Origin: Azoarcus sp. Aa7
GTDB taxonomy: Bacteria; Pseudomonadota; Gammaproteobacteria; Burkholderiales; Rhodocyclaceae
Assembly: GCF_014822185.1 (NCBI RefSeq)
Contig: NZ_QVLR01000062.1
Location: forward strand, 1 to 64,000
Direction: 5' to 3'
Length of the DNA stretch: 64,000 nt
In this document: positions 1-7,653 of the stretch, piece after piece
How the letters are laid out: every line of letters begins with the position of its first letter
Numbering within the stretch: position 1 is the first letter of the stretch
Position numbers and translations under genes: made by a program
The notes under the pieces: generated by a model
Told to the model about the DNA's origin: nothing
The model's database searches: none
Seen by the model: only the letters and a program-made list of their open reading frames with translations

Positions 1-265
1 TCACCATGTTCGCGCTCGCGAGCGCCTGCGCCAGCAGGCCATCTCGCCCTGGGCTTCCGGTTCCGTCCCGCGCCGTCCGTGCTTCATCACGCCTCGCTTC
101 AGGTTCGGTTTCACCTCGCCCTCCCGCGATTCGCCCCGCCTGCGCGGGCTTCTGATGCACTGCACGTCCGAGCGACACGCCCTTCGGCCCTCCTACTCGT
201 TCGGCCCTTCGCCCCGCACTGGCAGCTACTACGGCCTCTGCTGACTTCTCGCTCCGATTTGTCAC
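1..265 (-). CDS. Group II intron reverse transcriptase/maturase, N-terminal fragment (cut by window edge)
   Basis: An uninterrupted minus-strand frame of 88 codons starts with GTG at 265 and runs off the left edge. It reads VTNRSEKSAEAV, then AERVGGPKGVSLGRA, then RIAGGRGETEPEARRDE, and ends GRDGLLAQALASANMV. The last part corresponds to the usual start of LtrA-type maturases (LLxQALxxxNM..AWKRV). The extended charged N-terminus is a form I remember from proteobacterial intron proteins. The GTG start is tentative because this family often has uncertain starts. The protein would splice the intron RNA and drive retrohoming; the catalytic YADD motif lies outside the window. Confidence 0.75.
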   Translation of the reverse strand, partial: MTNRSEKSAEAVVAASAGRRAERVGGPKGVSLGRAVHQKPAQAGRIAGGRGETEPEARRDEARTARDGTGSPGRDGLLAQALASANMV

Positions 266-556
266 CGTCGCCCTTTCAGGCACAAGGCGAGATCTCCCCA
301 GGTAAGAACGCACTCCTTCGCTGCACAACCGCCGGATCTACGCCACTTCGCTCGATCACGAGAGCTTCGCGGTTTCTGGCCCGCTCGCCCTGCTCCGCAA
401 CGCCTTCTATCCGGTTCTTGTCCATCGGCTCGCAGCTTCGCTCCACGCTTCCTCCCCACGCTCAGTCGCCCTCACGCAGTTGCGCTTCGCTTCGTTCGCT
501 GTGATCAACTTACGGCGGGACTTTCACCCGCAAGAGTGCGCCCATGCTGGGCGCAC
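1..556 (-). mobile_element. Group II intron, bacterial class C (IIC) type, 5' part; runs off the left edge
   Basis: Read on the minus strand, the element starts GTGCGCCCAGCATGGGCGC, the GUGCG-type 5' end of bacterial group II introns, folded as a hairpin (536-556). This is followed by GGGTGAAAGTCCCG and, at 289-310, by TTCTTACCTGGGGAGATCT. As I recall them, these blocks match domain I of the Oceanobacillus iheyensis IIC intron closely. The reading frame for the intron-encoded protein opens at about 265 and leaves the window. The 5' end sits one base after the eight-T run of the mdh terminator, which is the classic IIC target (directly behind a rho-independent terminator). The 3' part and domains V/VI are outside the window, so completeness and activity cannot be judged. 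Confidence 0.85.
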
Positions 557-557
557 C

Positions 558-591
558 AAAAAAAAGCCGCGGCGCACTGCCGCGGCTTTTT
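558..591 (-). terminator. mdh rho-independent terminator and intron insertion target
   Basis: An 8-bp GCCGCGGC stem (566-573 with 579-586) and a 5-base loop are flanked by A5/T8 runs. On the minus strand it ends in eight Ts directly downstream of the mdh stop codon. One G later the group II intron begins, so this hairpin is both the mdh terminator and the 5' exon of the intron. Confidence 0.9.
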
Positions 592-613
592 GCTGAAGTC
601 CGGCGCAGGCCGA

Positions 614-1603
614 TTACTTCAGCATGTCGGCAACTGCAGCGCGCTCGTCTTCGAGCTCGGCGAGGGTCTTGTTGATCTTCTCGCGCGAGTACTCGTCGAT
701 CTCGAGACCCTGGATGATCTTGAATTCGCCGTTCTTGCACTCGCAGGGGAAACCGAATACGACGCCGGCCGGAATGCCGTAGGAACCGTCGGACGGAACG
801 CCCATCGTCACCCAGTCGTCGGAGCCGAGGGCCCAGTCGCGCATGTGGTCGATCGCAGCGTTCGCAGCCGAAGCGGCGGACGAGAGGCCGCGCGCGTCGA
901 TGATTGCTGCGCCGCGCTTGCCGACCGTCGGCAGGAAGACGTCGTTGTTCCAGGCGTGATCATTGACGAGCGCCTTGACGGAGTCGCCGTTCGACGTGCA
1001 GAAGCGATAGTCCGCGTACATCGAGGGCGAGTGGTTGCCCCACACGACCAGCTTCCTCAGGCTCGACACCGTGCGGCCGGTCTTGGCTGCAAGTTGCGAG
1101 AGTGCGCGGTTGTGGTCCAGGCGCAGCATGCCGTGGTAGTTGTTCGGATTCGTGCGACCGACCTTCTTGGCAGCCGCAGCGGCAATGTAGGCATTGGTGT
1201 TGCAGGGGTTGCCGACGACGAGGACCTTGACGGTTTCCTTGGCGTTCTCGGCAATCGCCTTGCCCTGAACGGTGAAGATCGCGCCGTTCGCGGTCAGCAG
1301 GTCGGCACGTTCCATGCCGGGGCCGCGCGGACGGGCGCCGACGAGCAGGCAGTAGTCGGCATCCTTGAATGCGACGTTCGGGTCGTCGGTCGCAACCATG
1401 CCGGCGAGCAGCGGGAAGGCGCAGTCTTCCAGCTCCATCATCACACCCTTGACCGCCTTCTGGGCCTGCGGCAGATCGAGCAGTTGCAGGATCACGGGCT
1501 GATCTTTGCCCAGCATTTCGCCGCTGGCGATGCGGAACAGCAGGCTGTATCCGATCTGGCCGGCAGCGCCGGTAACGGCTACACGGACGGGGGCTTTGCT
1601 CAT
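614..1603 (-). CDS. mdh: Malate dehydrogenase (NAD-dependent)
   Basis: This 329-residue protein oxidises malate to oxaloacetate in the TCA cycle. The N-terminal NAD-binding loop [11 protein letters not shown] spans residues 8-18. The substrate-binding arginines lie in [13 protein letters not shown] (91-103) and the catalytic histidine is H191 in [11 protein letters not shown]. Length and motifs fit the bacterial MDH type 2 group (about 328 residues). The open frame extends upstream to 1828, but the ATG at 1603 has a good GGAG ribosome site and matches the family start [12 protein letters not shown]. It diverges from the GntR regulator and shares a 220-bp control region with an 18-bp palindrome. 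Confidence 0.97.
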   Translation of the reverse strand: MSKAPVRVAVTGAAGQIGYSLLFRIASGEMLGKDQPVILQLLDLPQAQKAVKGVMMELEDCAFPLLAGMVATDDPNVAFKDADYCLLVGARPRGPGMERADLLTANGAIFTVQGKAIAENAKETVKVLVVGNPCNTNAYIAAAAAKKVGRTNPNNYHGMLRLDHNRALSQLAAKTGRTVSSLRKLVVWGNHSPSMYADYRFCTSNGDSVKALVNDHAWNNDVFLPTVGKRGAAIIDARGLSSAASAANAAIDHMRDWALGSDDWVTMGVPSDGSYGIPAGVVFGFPCECKNGEFKIIQGLEIDEYSREKINKTLAELEDERAAVADMLK

Positions 1604-1762
1604 CTGAGTACTCCCTCTAAAGCGAATTGAAGAGAAGACGGTTTTGATTGTAGATCTTGCGCCCGCGATTGCAGCTCGGCGTTCGACTTTGGAAAACCGG
1701 AAAACGGTTTCCGGGGCGGGAGGATGGTAGAAGCAAGTCCGGTACGTGTCAATGAATGTCAC

Positions 1763-1780
1763 TTGTCTTATATAAGACAA
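1763..1780. promoter_or_regulatory. 18-bp perfect palindrome, candidate GntR operator
   Basis: TTGTCTTATATAAGACAA is a perfect dyad in the mdh/GntR intergenic region, 46 bp upstream of the GntR start. Its size, symmetry and central TATA are typical of GntR-family operators. Autoregulation and control of mdh by the adjacent gene is inference from position. Confidence 0.6.
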
Positions 1781-1826
1781 CAGACTGATAATGGACGCTT
1801 CAAAAATTTTGTGATGAAATGCGCCC

Positions 1827-2555
1827 ATGGCACAGGAATCCCCAACCTTCAGTCCGCTTTACCGGCAGATCAAGAGCCTGATTCTTCAGGCGCTTGAGTC
1901 GGGCGAATGGCGCCCCGGTCAGGTGATTCCGAGCGAGCAGGAGCTCGCCTCGCGATTCAGTGTTTCCCAAGGGACGGTTCGCAAGGCCATCGACGAGATG
2001 GCGGCCGAGAACCTTCTCGTGCGCAAGCAGGGCAAAGGGACCTTCGTCGCGTCGCATAACGATCCGCGCGCACTGTTCCGGTTCCTGCGTCTCGTTCCGA
2101 TGGATGGCGATCTCGCCCACCCCCAGAGCGTGCCGATGGACTGCTGGCGCGCGAAGGCGGGGCAGGAGGCTTCGCGCATGCTCGGCATCGAGCAGGGCGA
2201 ACCCATCATTATCGTGCGGCGCCTGCTCAAGTTTGCGCAGAAGCCCGTGGTGATCGACGAGATCTATCTGCCCGGAGAAATTTTCCAGGGCTTGACCCTC
2301 GAGGTGCTGCAGAGTTGGAACGGATCGCTCTACAGCCTGTTCGAAACTCGCTTCGGGTTGCGCATGATTCGTGCGCAGGAGCGGATCCGCGCTGTAGCGG
2401 CCGACCGCTCGACGAGCGAGACGCTGCGGGTGCAGGAGGGGACGCCGCTTCTGTCGGTCGAGCGGGTGACGTACACCTATGGCGATAAGCCGGTTGAATG
2501 GCGGCGCGGCCTGTATTCCACCGCCGAGCATTTTTATCTGAATGAACTGAATTGA
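1827..2555 (+). CDS. GntR-family (HutC/UTRA type) transcriptional regulator
   Basis: This 242-residue protein has an N-terminal GntR winged helix (about 10-78), with [18 protein letters not shown] and [20 protein letters not shown] as the recognition region. A UTRA ligand-binding domain (about 95-235) follows, including [19 protein letters not shown] near the end. Such regulators usually bind a small metabolite that releases them from a palindromic operator. It lies between divergent mdh and the sdh-gltA operon, so it is a good candidate for a TCA-cycle regulator. The effector cannot be read from the sequence. Confidence 0.9.
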   Translation: MAQESPTFSPLYRQIKSLILQALESGEWRPGQVIPSEQELASRFSVSQGTVRKAIDEMAAENLLVRKQGKGTFVASHNDPRALFRFLRLVPMDGDLAHPQSVPMDCWRAKAGQEASRMLGIEQGEPIIIVRRLLKFAQKPVVIDEIYLPGEIFQGLTLEVLQSWNGSLYSLFETRFGLRMIRAQERIRAVAADRSTSETLRVQEGTPLLSVERVTYTYGDKPVEWRRGLYSTAEHFYLNELN

Positions 2556-2568
2556 GCGCGCGAGGCGG

Positions 2569-2596
2569 CGGAACGACTACGTTCCGCGTATATAAT
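2569..2596 (+). promoter_or_regulatory. Candidate sdh promoter with inverted repeat
   Basis: A perfect TATAAT (2591-2596) lies about 66 bp before sdhC. The expected -35 position has no consensus hexamer. It is instead overlapped by the inverted repeat CGGAACG-ACTA-CGTTCCG (2569-2586). This could be an operator or activator site, or the terminator of the upstream GntR gene, although no T-run follows. Confidence 0.45.
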
Positions 2597-2661
2597 TCTC
2601 GCGCTTTGCAAGTTGGGAGAACCGCGTCGGGCAACCGTCGCCAAATTAGGGGTAAAACAAT

Positions 2662-3051
2662 ATGTCAGAAGCCATAGCGCGAAAGCAGCGGCCCAAATTC
2701 CTGGCCCTGCACGAAATCCGGCTCCCGTTGCCGGGTATCGTTTCCATTCTTCATCGGGTTAGCGGTGCGGGGCTGTTCCTGATGCTGCCGTTTCTCCTGT
2801 ACCTGCTCGATCGCAGCCTCGCTTCGCCCGAGTCCTTTGCAGCGTACAAGAGTGTTGTCGGCAATCCTCTCGTCAAGATTCTCCTGCTGGGCCTGCTCTG
2901 GGCCTACGTGCATCACTTCTGTGCGGGCATTCGCTTTCTTCTGCTCGATCTTCACAAGGGCATCGACCTCCAGTCTGCCCGTAACAGCTCGCGCATCGTG
3001 CTGGTCGTCAGCATTGCGCTGACCGTGATCATTGGGGTGAAGCTATGGTAA
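2662..3051 (+). CDS. sdhC: Succinate dehydrogenase cytochrome b556 subunit
   Basis: This 129-residue membrane anchor of complex II has three hydrophobic helices. The family motif around ILHRVSGAGLF lies near residue 31, and VHHFCAGIRFLLLDLHKG holds the histidines that contribute to haem b and quinone-site architecture. It is preceded by an AGGGG ribosome site and overlaps sdhD by 7 bp. It is the first gene of sdhCDAB-sdhE. It passes electrons from SdhB to ubiquinone at the inner membrane. Confidence 0.96.
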   Translation: MSEAIARKQRPKFLALHEIRLPLPGIVSILHRVSGAGLFLMLPFLLYLLDRSLASPESFAAYKSVVGNPLVKILLLGLLWAYVHHFCAGIRFLLLDLHKGIDLQSARNSSRIVLVVSIALTVIIGVKLW

Positions 3052-3392
3052 AGCGTATCGTCGTCGGTGCTCACTACGGCCTGCGCGACTGGATTGCGCA
3101 GCGCGCAACTGCGCTGTTCATGGTGATCTTCACCGTTCTGTTCGCAGCGGCTGCGCTCGGTCTGCCCGAGATGACCTATCAGACGTGGTCCGGCCTGTTC
3201 CGCAACGGCATCGTGCGGTTCTTCGCGTTCCTGTTCTTCCTGGCGCTCTTCTATCACGCCTGGATCGGGGTGCGTGACATCTTCATGGACTACATCAAGC
3301 CGGTCGGCGTGCGTCTGGCCCTGCATCTTGTAACGGTTTTCCTGCTCGTCGGCTACGCCGGCTGGGCTGCGCAGATTCTTTGGAGGCTGTGA
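3045..3392 (+). CDS. sdhD: Succinate dehydrogenase hydrophobic membrane anchor subunit
   Basis: This 115-residue protein has three predicted transmembrane helices. It starts MVKRIVVGAHYGLRDWIAQRATA, and the helix FFLALFYHAWIGVRDIFMDY carries the typical SdhD histidine and aspartate near the haem/quinone site. It overlaps both sdhC and the sdhA ribosome site region, which suggests translational coupling. With SdhC it binds haem b and quinone. Confidence 0.95.
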   Translation: MVKRIVVGAHYGLRDWIAQRATALFMVIFTVLFAAAALGLPEMTYQTWSGLFRNGIVRFFAFLFFLALFYHAWIGVRDIFMDYIKPVGVRLALHLVTVFLLVGYAGWAAQILWRL

Positions 3393-3394
3393 GC

Positions 3395-5188
3395 GTGACT
3401 GTCGCTAAGCGTACTTTTGACGCAGTTATCGTTGGCGCCGGCGGTGCCGGTCTGCGTGCGGCCCTGCAACTTTCCGAGGCTGGTCTGAAGACCGCCGTGC
3501 TGACCAAGGTCTTTCCGACCCGTTCGCACACCGTCGCCGCCCAGGGTGGCGTTGCCGCGTCGCTGGGCAACTCGACGGAAGACAACTGGCACTGGCACAT
3601 GTACGACACCGTCAAGGGGTCGGACTGGCTGGGCGACCAGGATGCCATCGAATTCATGTGCCGCAAGGCCAACGAAGTGGTCGTCGAACTCGAACACTAC
3701 GGCATGCCCTTCGATCGCACCGATAACGGCAAGATCTACCAGCGTCCGTTCGGTGGTCATTCGCAGAACTACGGCCAGTCGCCCGTGTCGCGTTCCTGTG
3801 CAGCGGCGGACCGTACCGGTCACGCGATGCTGCACGCGCTCTACCAGCGCAACGTTCGCGCGAACACCCAGTTCTTCGTCGAGTGGATCGCGCTCGATCT
3901 GATTCGCGACCAGGACGGCGATGTCGTCGGTGTGACCGCGCTCGAGCTCGAAACCGGCGAAGTGTCTATCTTCCACTCCAAGGCGACGATTTTCGCCACC
4001 GGCGGCGCCGGGCGCATCTTCTACAGCTCGACCAACGCGTTCATCAACACCGGTGACGGCGTCGGCATGGCCGCTCGTGCGGGCATCCCGCTCGAGGACA
4101 TGGAGTTCTGGCAATTCCACCCGACCGGCGTTGCGGGCGCGGGGGTGCTGATCACCGAGGGCGTGCGTGGCGAAGGCGGCATCCTGCGTAATGCCGCCGG
4201 CGAGCGCTTCATGGAGCGCTACGCACCCAACCTGAAGGATTTGGCTTCGCGCGACGTCGTGTCCCGTTCGATGGTCACCGAAATCAATGAAGGCCGTGGT
4301 TGCGGTCCGGACAAGGATCACGTGCTGCTTGACATCACGCACCTGTCGCCCGAGACGATCATGAAGCGTCTGCCCGGCATCCGCGAGATCTCGATCCAGT
4401 TTGCCGGCGTCGATCCGATCAAGGCCCCGATCCCCGTCGTCCCGACCTGCCACTACCAGATGGGCGGCATCCCGACGAACTACAAGGGTCAGGTGGTCGT
4501 GCCGAAGGACGGCGAGCCGAATACCCCGGTCGTCGGTTTCTACGCTGCCGGCGAATGCGCATGCGCCTCGGTGCATGGCGCGAACCGCCTCGGCACCAAC
4601 TCGCTGCTCGACCTGCTCGTGTTCGGCAAGTCCGCCGGCGAATCGGTGGTCGACGACATCCAGAGCGGCAACCTGTCGCTGAAACCCCTGCCTGCCGACG
4701 CTGCTGACGCTTCGCTGGCGCGGATTTCCCGTCTCGAGAACCAGACTGGTGGCGAGAGCGTTGCGGAAGTCGGGCAGGCGATGCGCCGCTCCATGCAGAA
4801 GCATGCCGGCGTGTTCCGCTTCGACAATCTGCTGAAGGAGGGCGTGACCGCAATCCTGGACGTCGCTGAACGCTCGAAGCGTACCGAGATCAAGGACAAG
4901 TCCAAGGTCTGGAACACGGCGCGCATGGAGGCGCTGGAGCTCGACAACCTGATCGAAGTTGCAAAGGCCACGATGATTTCGGCCGAGGCCCGCAAGGAAT
5001 CGCGCGGCGCACACGTGCGCGACGACGCGCCGGACACGGCAGAATTCCCGAACGGCCGCAACGACAAGGAATGGCTCAAGCACACGCTGTGGTACCGCGA
5101 AGGCAACCGCCTCGATTACAAGCCGGTCACCATGAAGCCGCTGTCGCACGACGTCGAGCCGATCGCGCTCGCCAAGCGCACCTACTAA
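3395..5188 (+). CDS. sdhA: Succinate dehydrogenase flavoprotein subunit
   Basis: This 597-residue catalytic subunit oxidises succinate to fumarate. The FAD-binding GAGGAGLRAAL lies near residue 14. H45 in RSHTVAAQGG is the residue that carries the covalent FAD. The capping and C-terminal domains are complete, ending ALAKRTY. The frame is open from a TTG at 3380, but the TGGAGG ribosome site at 3381-3386 fits the GTG at 3395 (or 3389), giving the usual start VAKRTFDAVIVG. It is flanked by sdhD and sdhB; FAD attachment is assisted by the SdhE product encoded after sdhB. Confidence 0.97.
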   Translation: MTVAKRTFDAVIVGAGGAGLRAALQLSEAGLKTAVLTKVFPTRSHTVAAQGGVAASLGNSTEDNWHWHMYDTVKGSDWLGDQDAIEFMCRKANEVVVELEHYGMPFDRTDNGKIYQRPFGGHSQNYGQSPVSRSCAAADRTGHAMLHALYQRNVRANTQFFVEWIALDLIRDQDGDVVGVTALELETGEVSIFHSKATIFATGGAGRIFYSSTNAFINTGDGVGMAARAGIPLEDMEFWQFHPTGVAGAGVLITEGVRGEGGILRNAAGERFMERYAPNLKDLASRDVVSRSMVTEINEGRGCGPDKDHVLLDITHLSPETIMKRLPGIREISIQFAGVDPIKAPIPVVPTCHYQMGGIPTNYKGQVVVPKDGEPNTPVVGFYAAGECACASVHGANRLGTNSLLDLLVFGKSAGESVVDDIQSGNLSLKPLPADAADASLARISRLENQTGGESVAEVGQAMRRSMQKHAGVFRFDNLLKEGVTAILDVAERSKRTEIKDKSKVWNTARMEALELDNLIEVAKATMISAEARKESRGAHVRDDAPDTAEFPNGRNDKEWLKHTLWYREGNRLDYKPVTMKPLSHDVEPIALAKRTY

Positions 5189-5206
5189 GTGCGGGAGAAA
5201 TAGTAA

Positions 5207-5917
5207 ATGAGCAAGCGTACTGTTCACTTCAAGATGTACCGTTACGATCCCGATCGTGACGAGAAGCCCTACATGCAGGACATCAGCGTCGAACTCGAAG
5301 AGTCCGACAAGAAGCTCCTCGATGCCCTCGTGCGACTCAAGGCCAAGGACGATTCGCTGTCGTTCCGCCGTTCGTGCCGCGAAGGCGTGTGCGGGTCGGA
5401 CGCGATGAACATCAACGGCAAGAATGGCTTGGCGTGCCTGACGGACATCGACAAACTGGCCCAGCCGGTCGTGCTGCGTCCGCTGCCGGGTCTGCCGGTC
5501 ATCCGCGACCTGATCGTGGACATGACCCAGTTTTTCAAGCAGTACCACTCGATCAAGCCCTACCTGGTCAACAACTCGCCGGCTCCCGAGCGCGAGCGCC
5601 TGCAGTCGCCGGAAGAGCGGGAAGAGCTCAACGGCCTGTACGAGTGCATCCTGTGCGCGTGTTGCTCGACGTCCTGCCCGTCGTTCTGGTGGAACCCGGA
5701 CAAGTTCGTCGGACCGGCGGGCTTGCTCGCGGCGTACCGCTTCCTCGCCGACACGCGCGACGAGGCGACGACCGAGCGCCTCGATAACCTCGAGGATCCG
5801 TACCGCCTGTTCCGCTGCCACAGCATCATGAACTGCGTCGACGTGTGTCCGAAGAGTCTGAATCCGACGCGCGCTATCGGCAAGATCAAGGACATGATGG
5901 TCAGCCGGGCAGTATGA
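5207..5917 (+). CDS. sdhB: Succinate dehydrogenase iron-sulfur subunit
   Basis: This 236-residue electron-transfer subunit has an N-terminal 2Fe-2S ferredoxin domain with SCREGVCGSDAMNINGKNGL plus a following cysteine. The C-terminal domain carries CILCACCSTSCPSFWWNP and CHSIMNCVDVCPKSLNP, which hold the 4Fe-4S and 3Fe-4S clusters. It links SdhA to the SdhCD membrane anchor. Its TGA overlaps the sdhE start codon (ATGA). Confidence 0.97.
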   Translation: MSKRTVHFKMYRYDPDRDEKPYMQDISVELEESDKKLLDALVRLKAKDDSLSFRRSCREGVCGSDAMNINGKNGLACLTDIDKLAQPVVLRPLPGLPVIRDLIVDMTQFFKQYHSIKPYLVNNSPAPERERLQSPEEREELNGLYECILCACCSTSCPSFWWNPDKFVGPAGLLAAYRFLADTRDEATTERLDNLEDPYRLFRCHSIMNCVDVCPKSLNPTRAIGKIKDMMVSRAV

Positions 5918-6150
5918 GCATCAACCGGGGACGCGTGCGCTGGCAATGTCGTAGGGCTCTCCTGGAGCTCGACCTCGTCTTCGCACGCTTTCTGGAACGG
6001 GACTTCGACCGTCTTACGGACGGTCAGTTGGCGGACCTCGACGACTTGCTCCGTTGCGAAGACCATGAGCTGTGGGCCATGGTCAACGGGAGCAGTCCAT
6101 GCGAGGTCGACCGCTGGAAGGAGATGATCGGACTGCTGAGTCAGCGCTGA
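5914..6150 (+). CDS. sdhE: FAD assembly factor SdhE
   Basis: This 78-residue protein of the YgfY/Sdh5 family promotes covalent attachment of FAD to SdhA. It contains RGRVRWQCRRALLELDL, whose RGxxE-like surface patch is the family hallmark, and a compact five-helix length. The start is the ATG at 5914, which overlaps the sdhB stop. The in-frame extension upstream to 5845 lies inside sdhB and is rejected. The position between sdhB and gltA is typical of betaproteobacteria. Confidence 0.93.
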   Translation: MSINRGRVRWQCRRALLELDLVFARFLERDFDRLTDGQLADLDDLLRCEDHELWAMVNGSSPCEVDRWKEMIGLLSQR

Positions 6151-6212
6151 CTCGGCAGGACGGTCGTCACAGGGAGCTAGTAGTTAATACGGGCACGCAT
6201 AAGGGATGACCT

Positions 6213-7508
6213 ATGAGCACTGAACGCACCGCAACGCTTACCGTCGATGGCAAGACCGTCGAATTCCCGGTGATGACCGGTACCCACGGGAACGATGTCA
6301 TCGACATCCGCACCCTGGGTGCCAAGACCGGTCTCTTCACCTACGACTCCGGGTTCCTTTCGACCGCGAGCTGCAAGTCCACGATTACCTTCATCGACGG
6401 TGACAAGGGCGAGCTGCTGTATCGGGGTTATCCCATCGAGCAACTGGCTGAGAAATGCAACTTCCTCGAAGTTGCCTATCTCCTGAAGAACGGCGAGCTG
6501 CCGAACTCCGTGCAGAAGGGTGAGTTCGAGACGACGATCAAGAACCACACGATGCTGCACGATCAGATGACGAAGTTCTATTCGGGCTTCCGTCGTGACG
6601 CGCACCCGATGGCGGTCATGGTCGGCGTGGTCGGGGCGCTGTCGGCGTTCTACCACGAGGCGATGGACTTCTCGGATGCTACACACCGCAACATCTCGAT
6701 CAACCGTCTGATCGCCAAGCTGCCGACGATCGTTGCGATGGCCTACAAGTACAACATGGGCCAGCCCTTCATGTACCCGCGCAACGACCTCGACTACACG
6801 GCGAACTTCATGCATATGATGTTCGGTACGCCGTGCGAGAAGTACGAGCCGAACCCGGTGCTGGTGCGTGCGCTCGACGTCATCTTCACACTGCACGCCG
6901 ACCACGAGCAGAACGCCTCCACCTCGACGGTCCGTCTGGCCGGCTCGTCGGGCGCGAACCCGTTCGCCTGCATCTCGGCAGGCATTGCCTGCCTGTGGGG
7001 CCCGGCACACGGCGGCGCGAACGAAGCCTGCCTGAACATGCTGGAAGAGATCGGCGACGTGTCGCGCGTCGGCGAGTACATCAAGCGCGCGAAGGACAAG
7101 AACGACAGCTTCAAGCTGATGGGCTTCGGTCACCGCGTATACAAGAACTTCGATCCGCGTGCGAAGCTGATGGGCAAGGTCTGCGCCGACGTCCTCGGCG
7201 AACTGGGTCTCGAGAACGACCGTCTGTTCAAGCTGGCGAAGGAACTCGAGCGGATCGCGCTGGAAGACGAGTACTTCGTCGAGAAGAAGCTGTACCCCAA
7301 CGTCGACTTCTACTCCGGCATCGTCCAGAAGGCGCTGGGCATCCCGACGTCGATGTTTACGTGCATCTTCGCGCTGGCTCGTACGGTCGGCTGGATCACC
7401 CAGTGGGAAGAAATGATCACTGATCCCGAGTACAAGATCGGTCGCCCGCGCCAGTTGTACATCGGTGCTGCGCGCCGCAACGTTCCGGACCTGACCCAGC
7501 GTCCGTAA
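6213..7508 (+). CDS. gltA: Citrate synthase
   Basis: This 431-residue enzyme condenses acetyl-CoA and oxaloacetate to citrate. It has the length and the N-terminal beta-domain of the large hexameric, NADH-sensitive type ([20 protein letters not shown]). The catalytic region includes [20 protein letters not shown] and [17 protein letters not shown], with its histidine and downstream aspartate. It follows sdhE by 62 bp and is closed by its own terminator hairpin before sucA. It probably shares expression with the sdh genes. Confidence 0.97.
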   Translation: MSTERTATLTVDGKTVEFPVMTGTHGNDVIDIRTLGAKTGLFTYDSGFLSTASCKSTITFIDGDKGELLYRGYPIEQLAEKCNFLEVAYLLKNGELPNSVQKGEFETTIKNHTMLHDQMTKFYSGFRRDAHPMAVMVGVVGALSAFYHEAMDFSDATHRNISINRLIAKLPTIVAMAYKYNMGQPFMYPRNDLDYTANFMHMMFGTPCEKYEPNPVLVRALDVIFTLHADHEQNASTSTVRLAGSSGANPFACISAGIACLWGPAHGGANEACLNMLEEIGDVSRVGEYIKRAKDKNDSFKLMGFGHRVYKNFDPRAKLMGKVCADVLGELGLENDRLFKLAKELERIALEDEYFVEKKLYPNVDFYSGIVQKALGIPTSMFTCIFALARTVGWITQWEEMITDPEYKIGRPRQLYIGAARRNVPDLTQRP

Positions 7509-7550
7509 CTGATGTTCAAGGGCGGGAGAGAATCCCGGCAATGATCTCCG

Positions 7551-7584
7551 CGGGATGGTCGTTCGACGCGGCCATCCCGTTTTT
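7551..7584 (+). terminator. Rho-independent terminator after gltA
   Basis: The stem CGGGATGG / CCATCCCG (7551-7558 with 7572-7579) with a 13-base loop is followed by TTTTT. It separates the sdh-gltA unit from the odh genes. Confidence 0.8.
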
Positions 7585-7653
7585 GTTCGGAGAAGCCGGG
7601 CATGTAGCGTCGAGTAGCCCAAGCAATGCAATAAGACTACAGGTGGCATAACA

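Noticed and set aside
79-504. Plus-strand open frame of 141 codons near the left edge
   Set aside because: It is antisense to the group II intron RNA and its maturase; the Arg/Ser/Pro-rich translation is typical of a shadow frame.
3353-5821. 822-codon minus-strand frame opposite sdhA and sdhB
   Set aside because: Antisense to well-supported genes and low-complexity in composition; a consequence of high GC at third codon positions.
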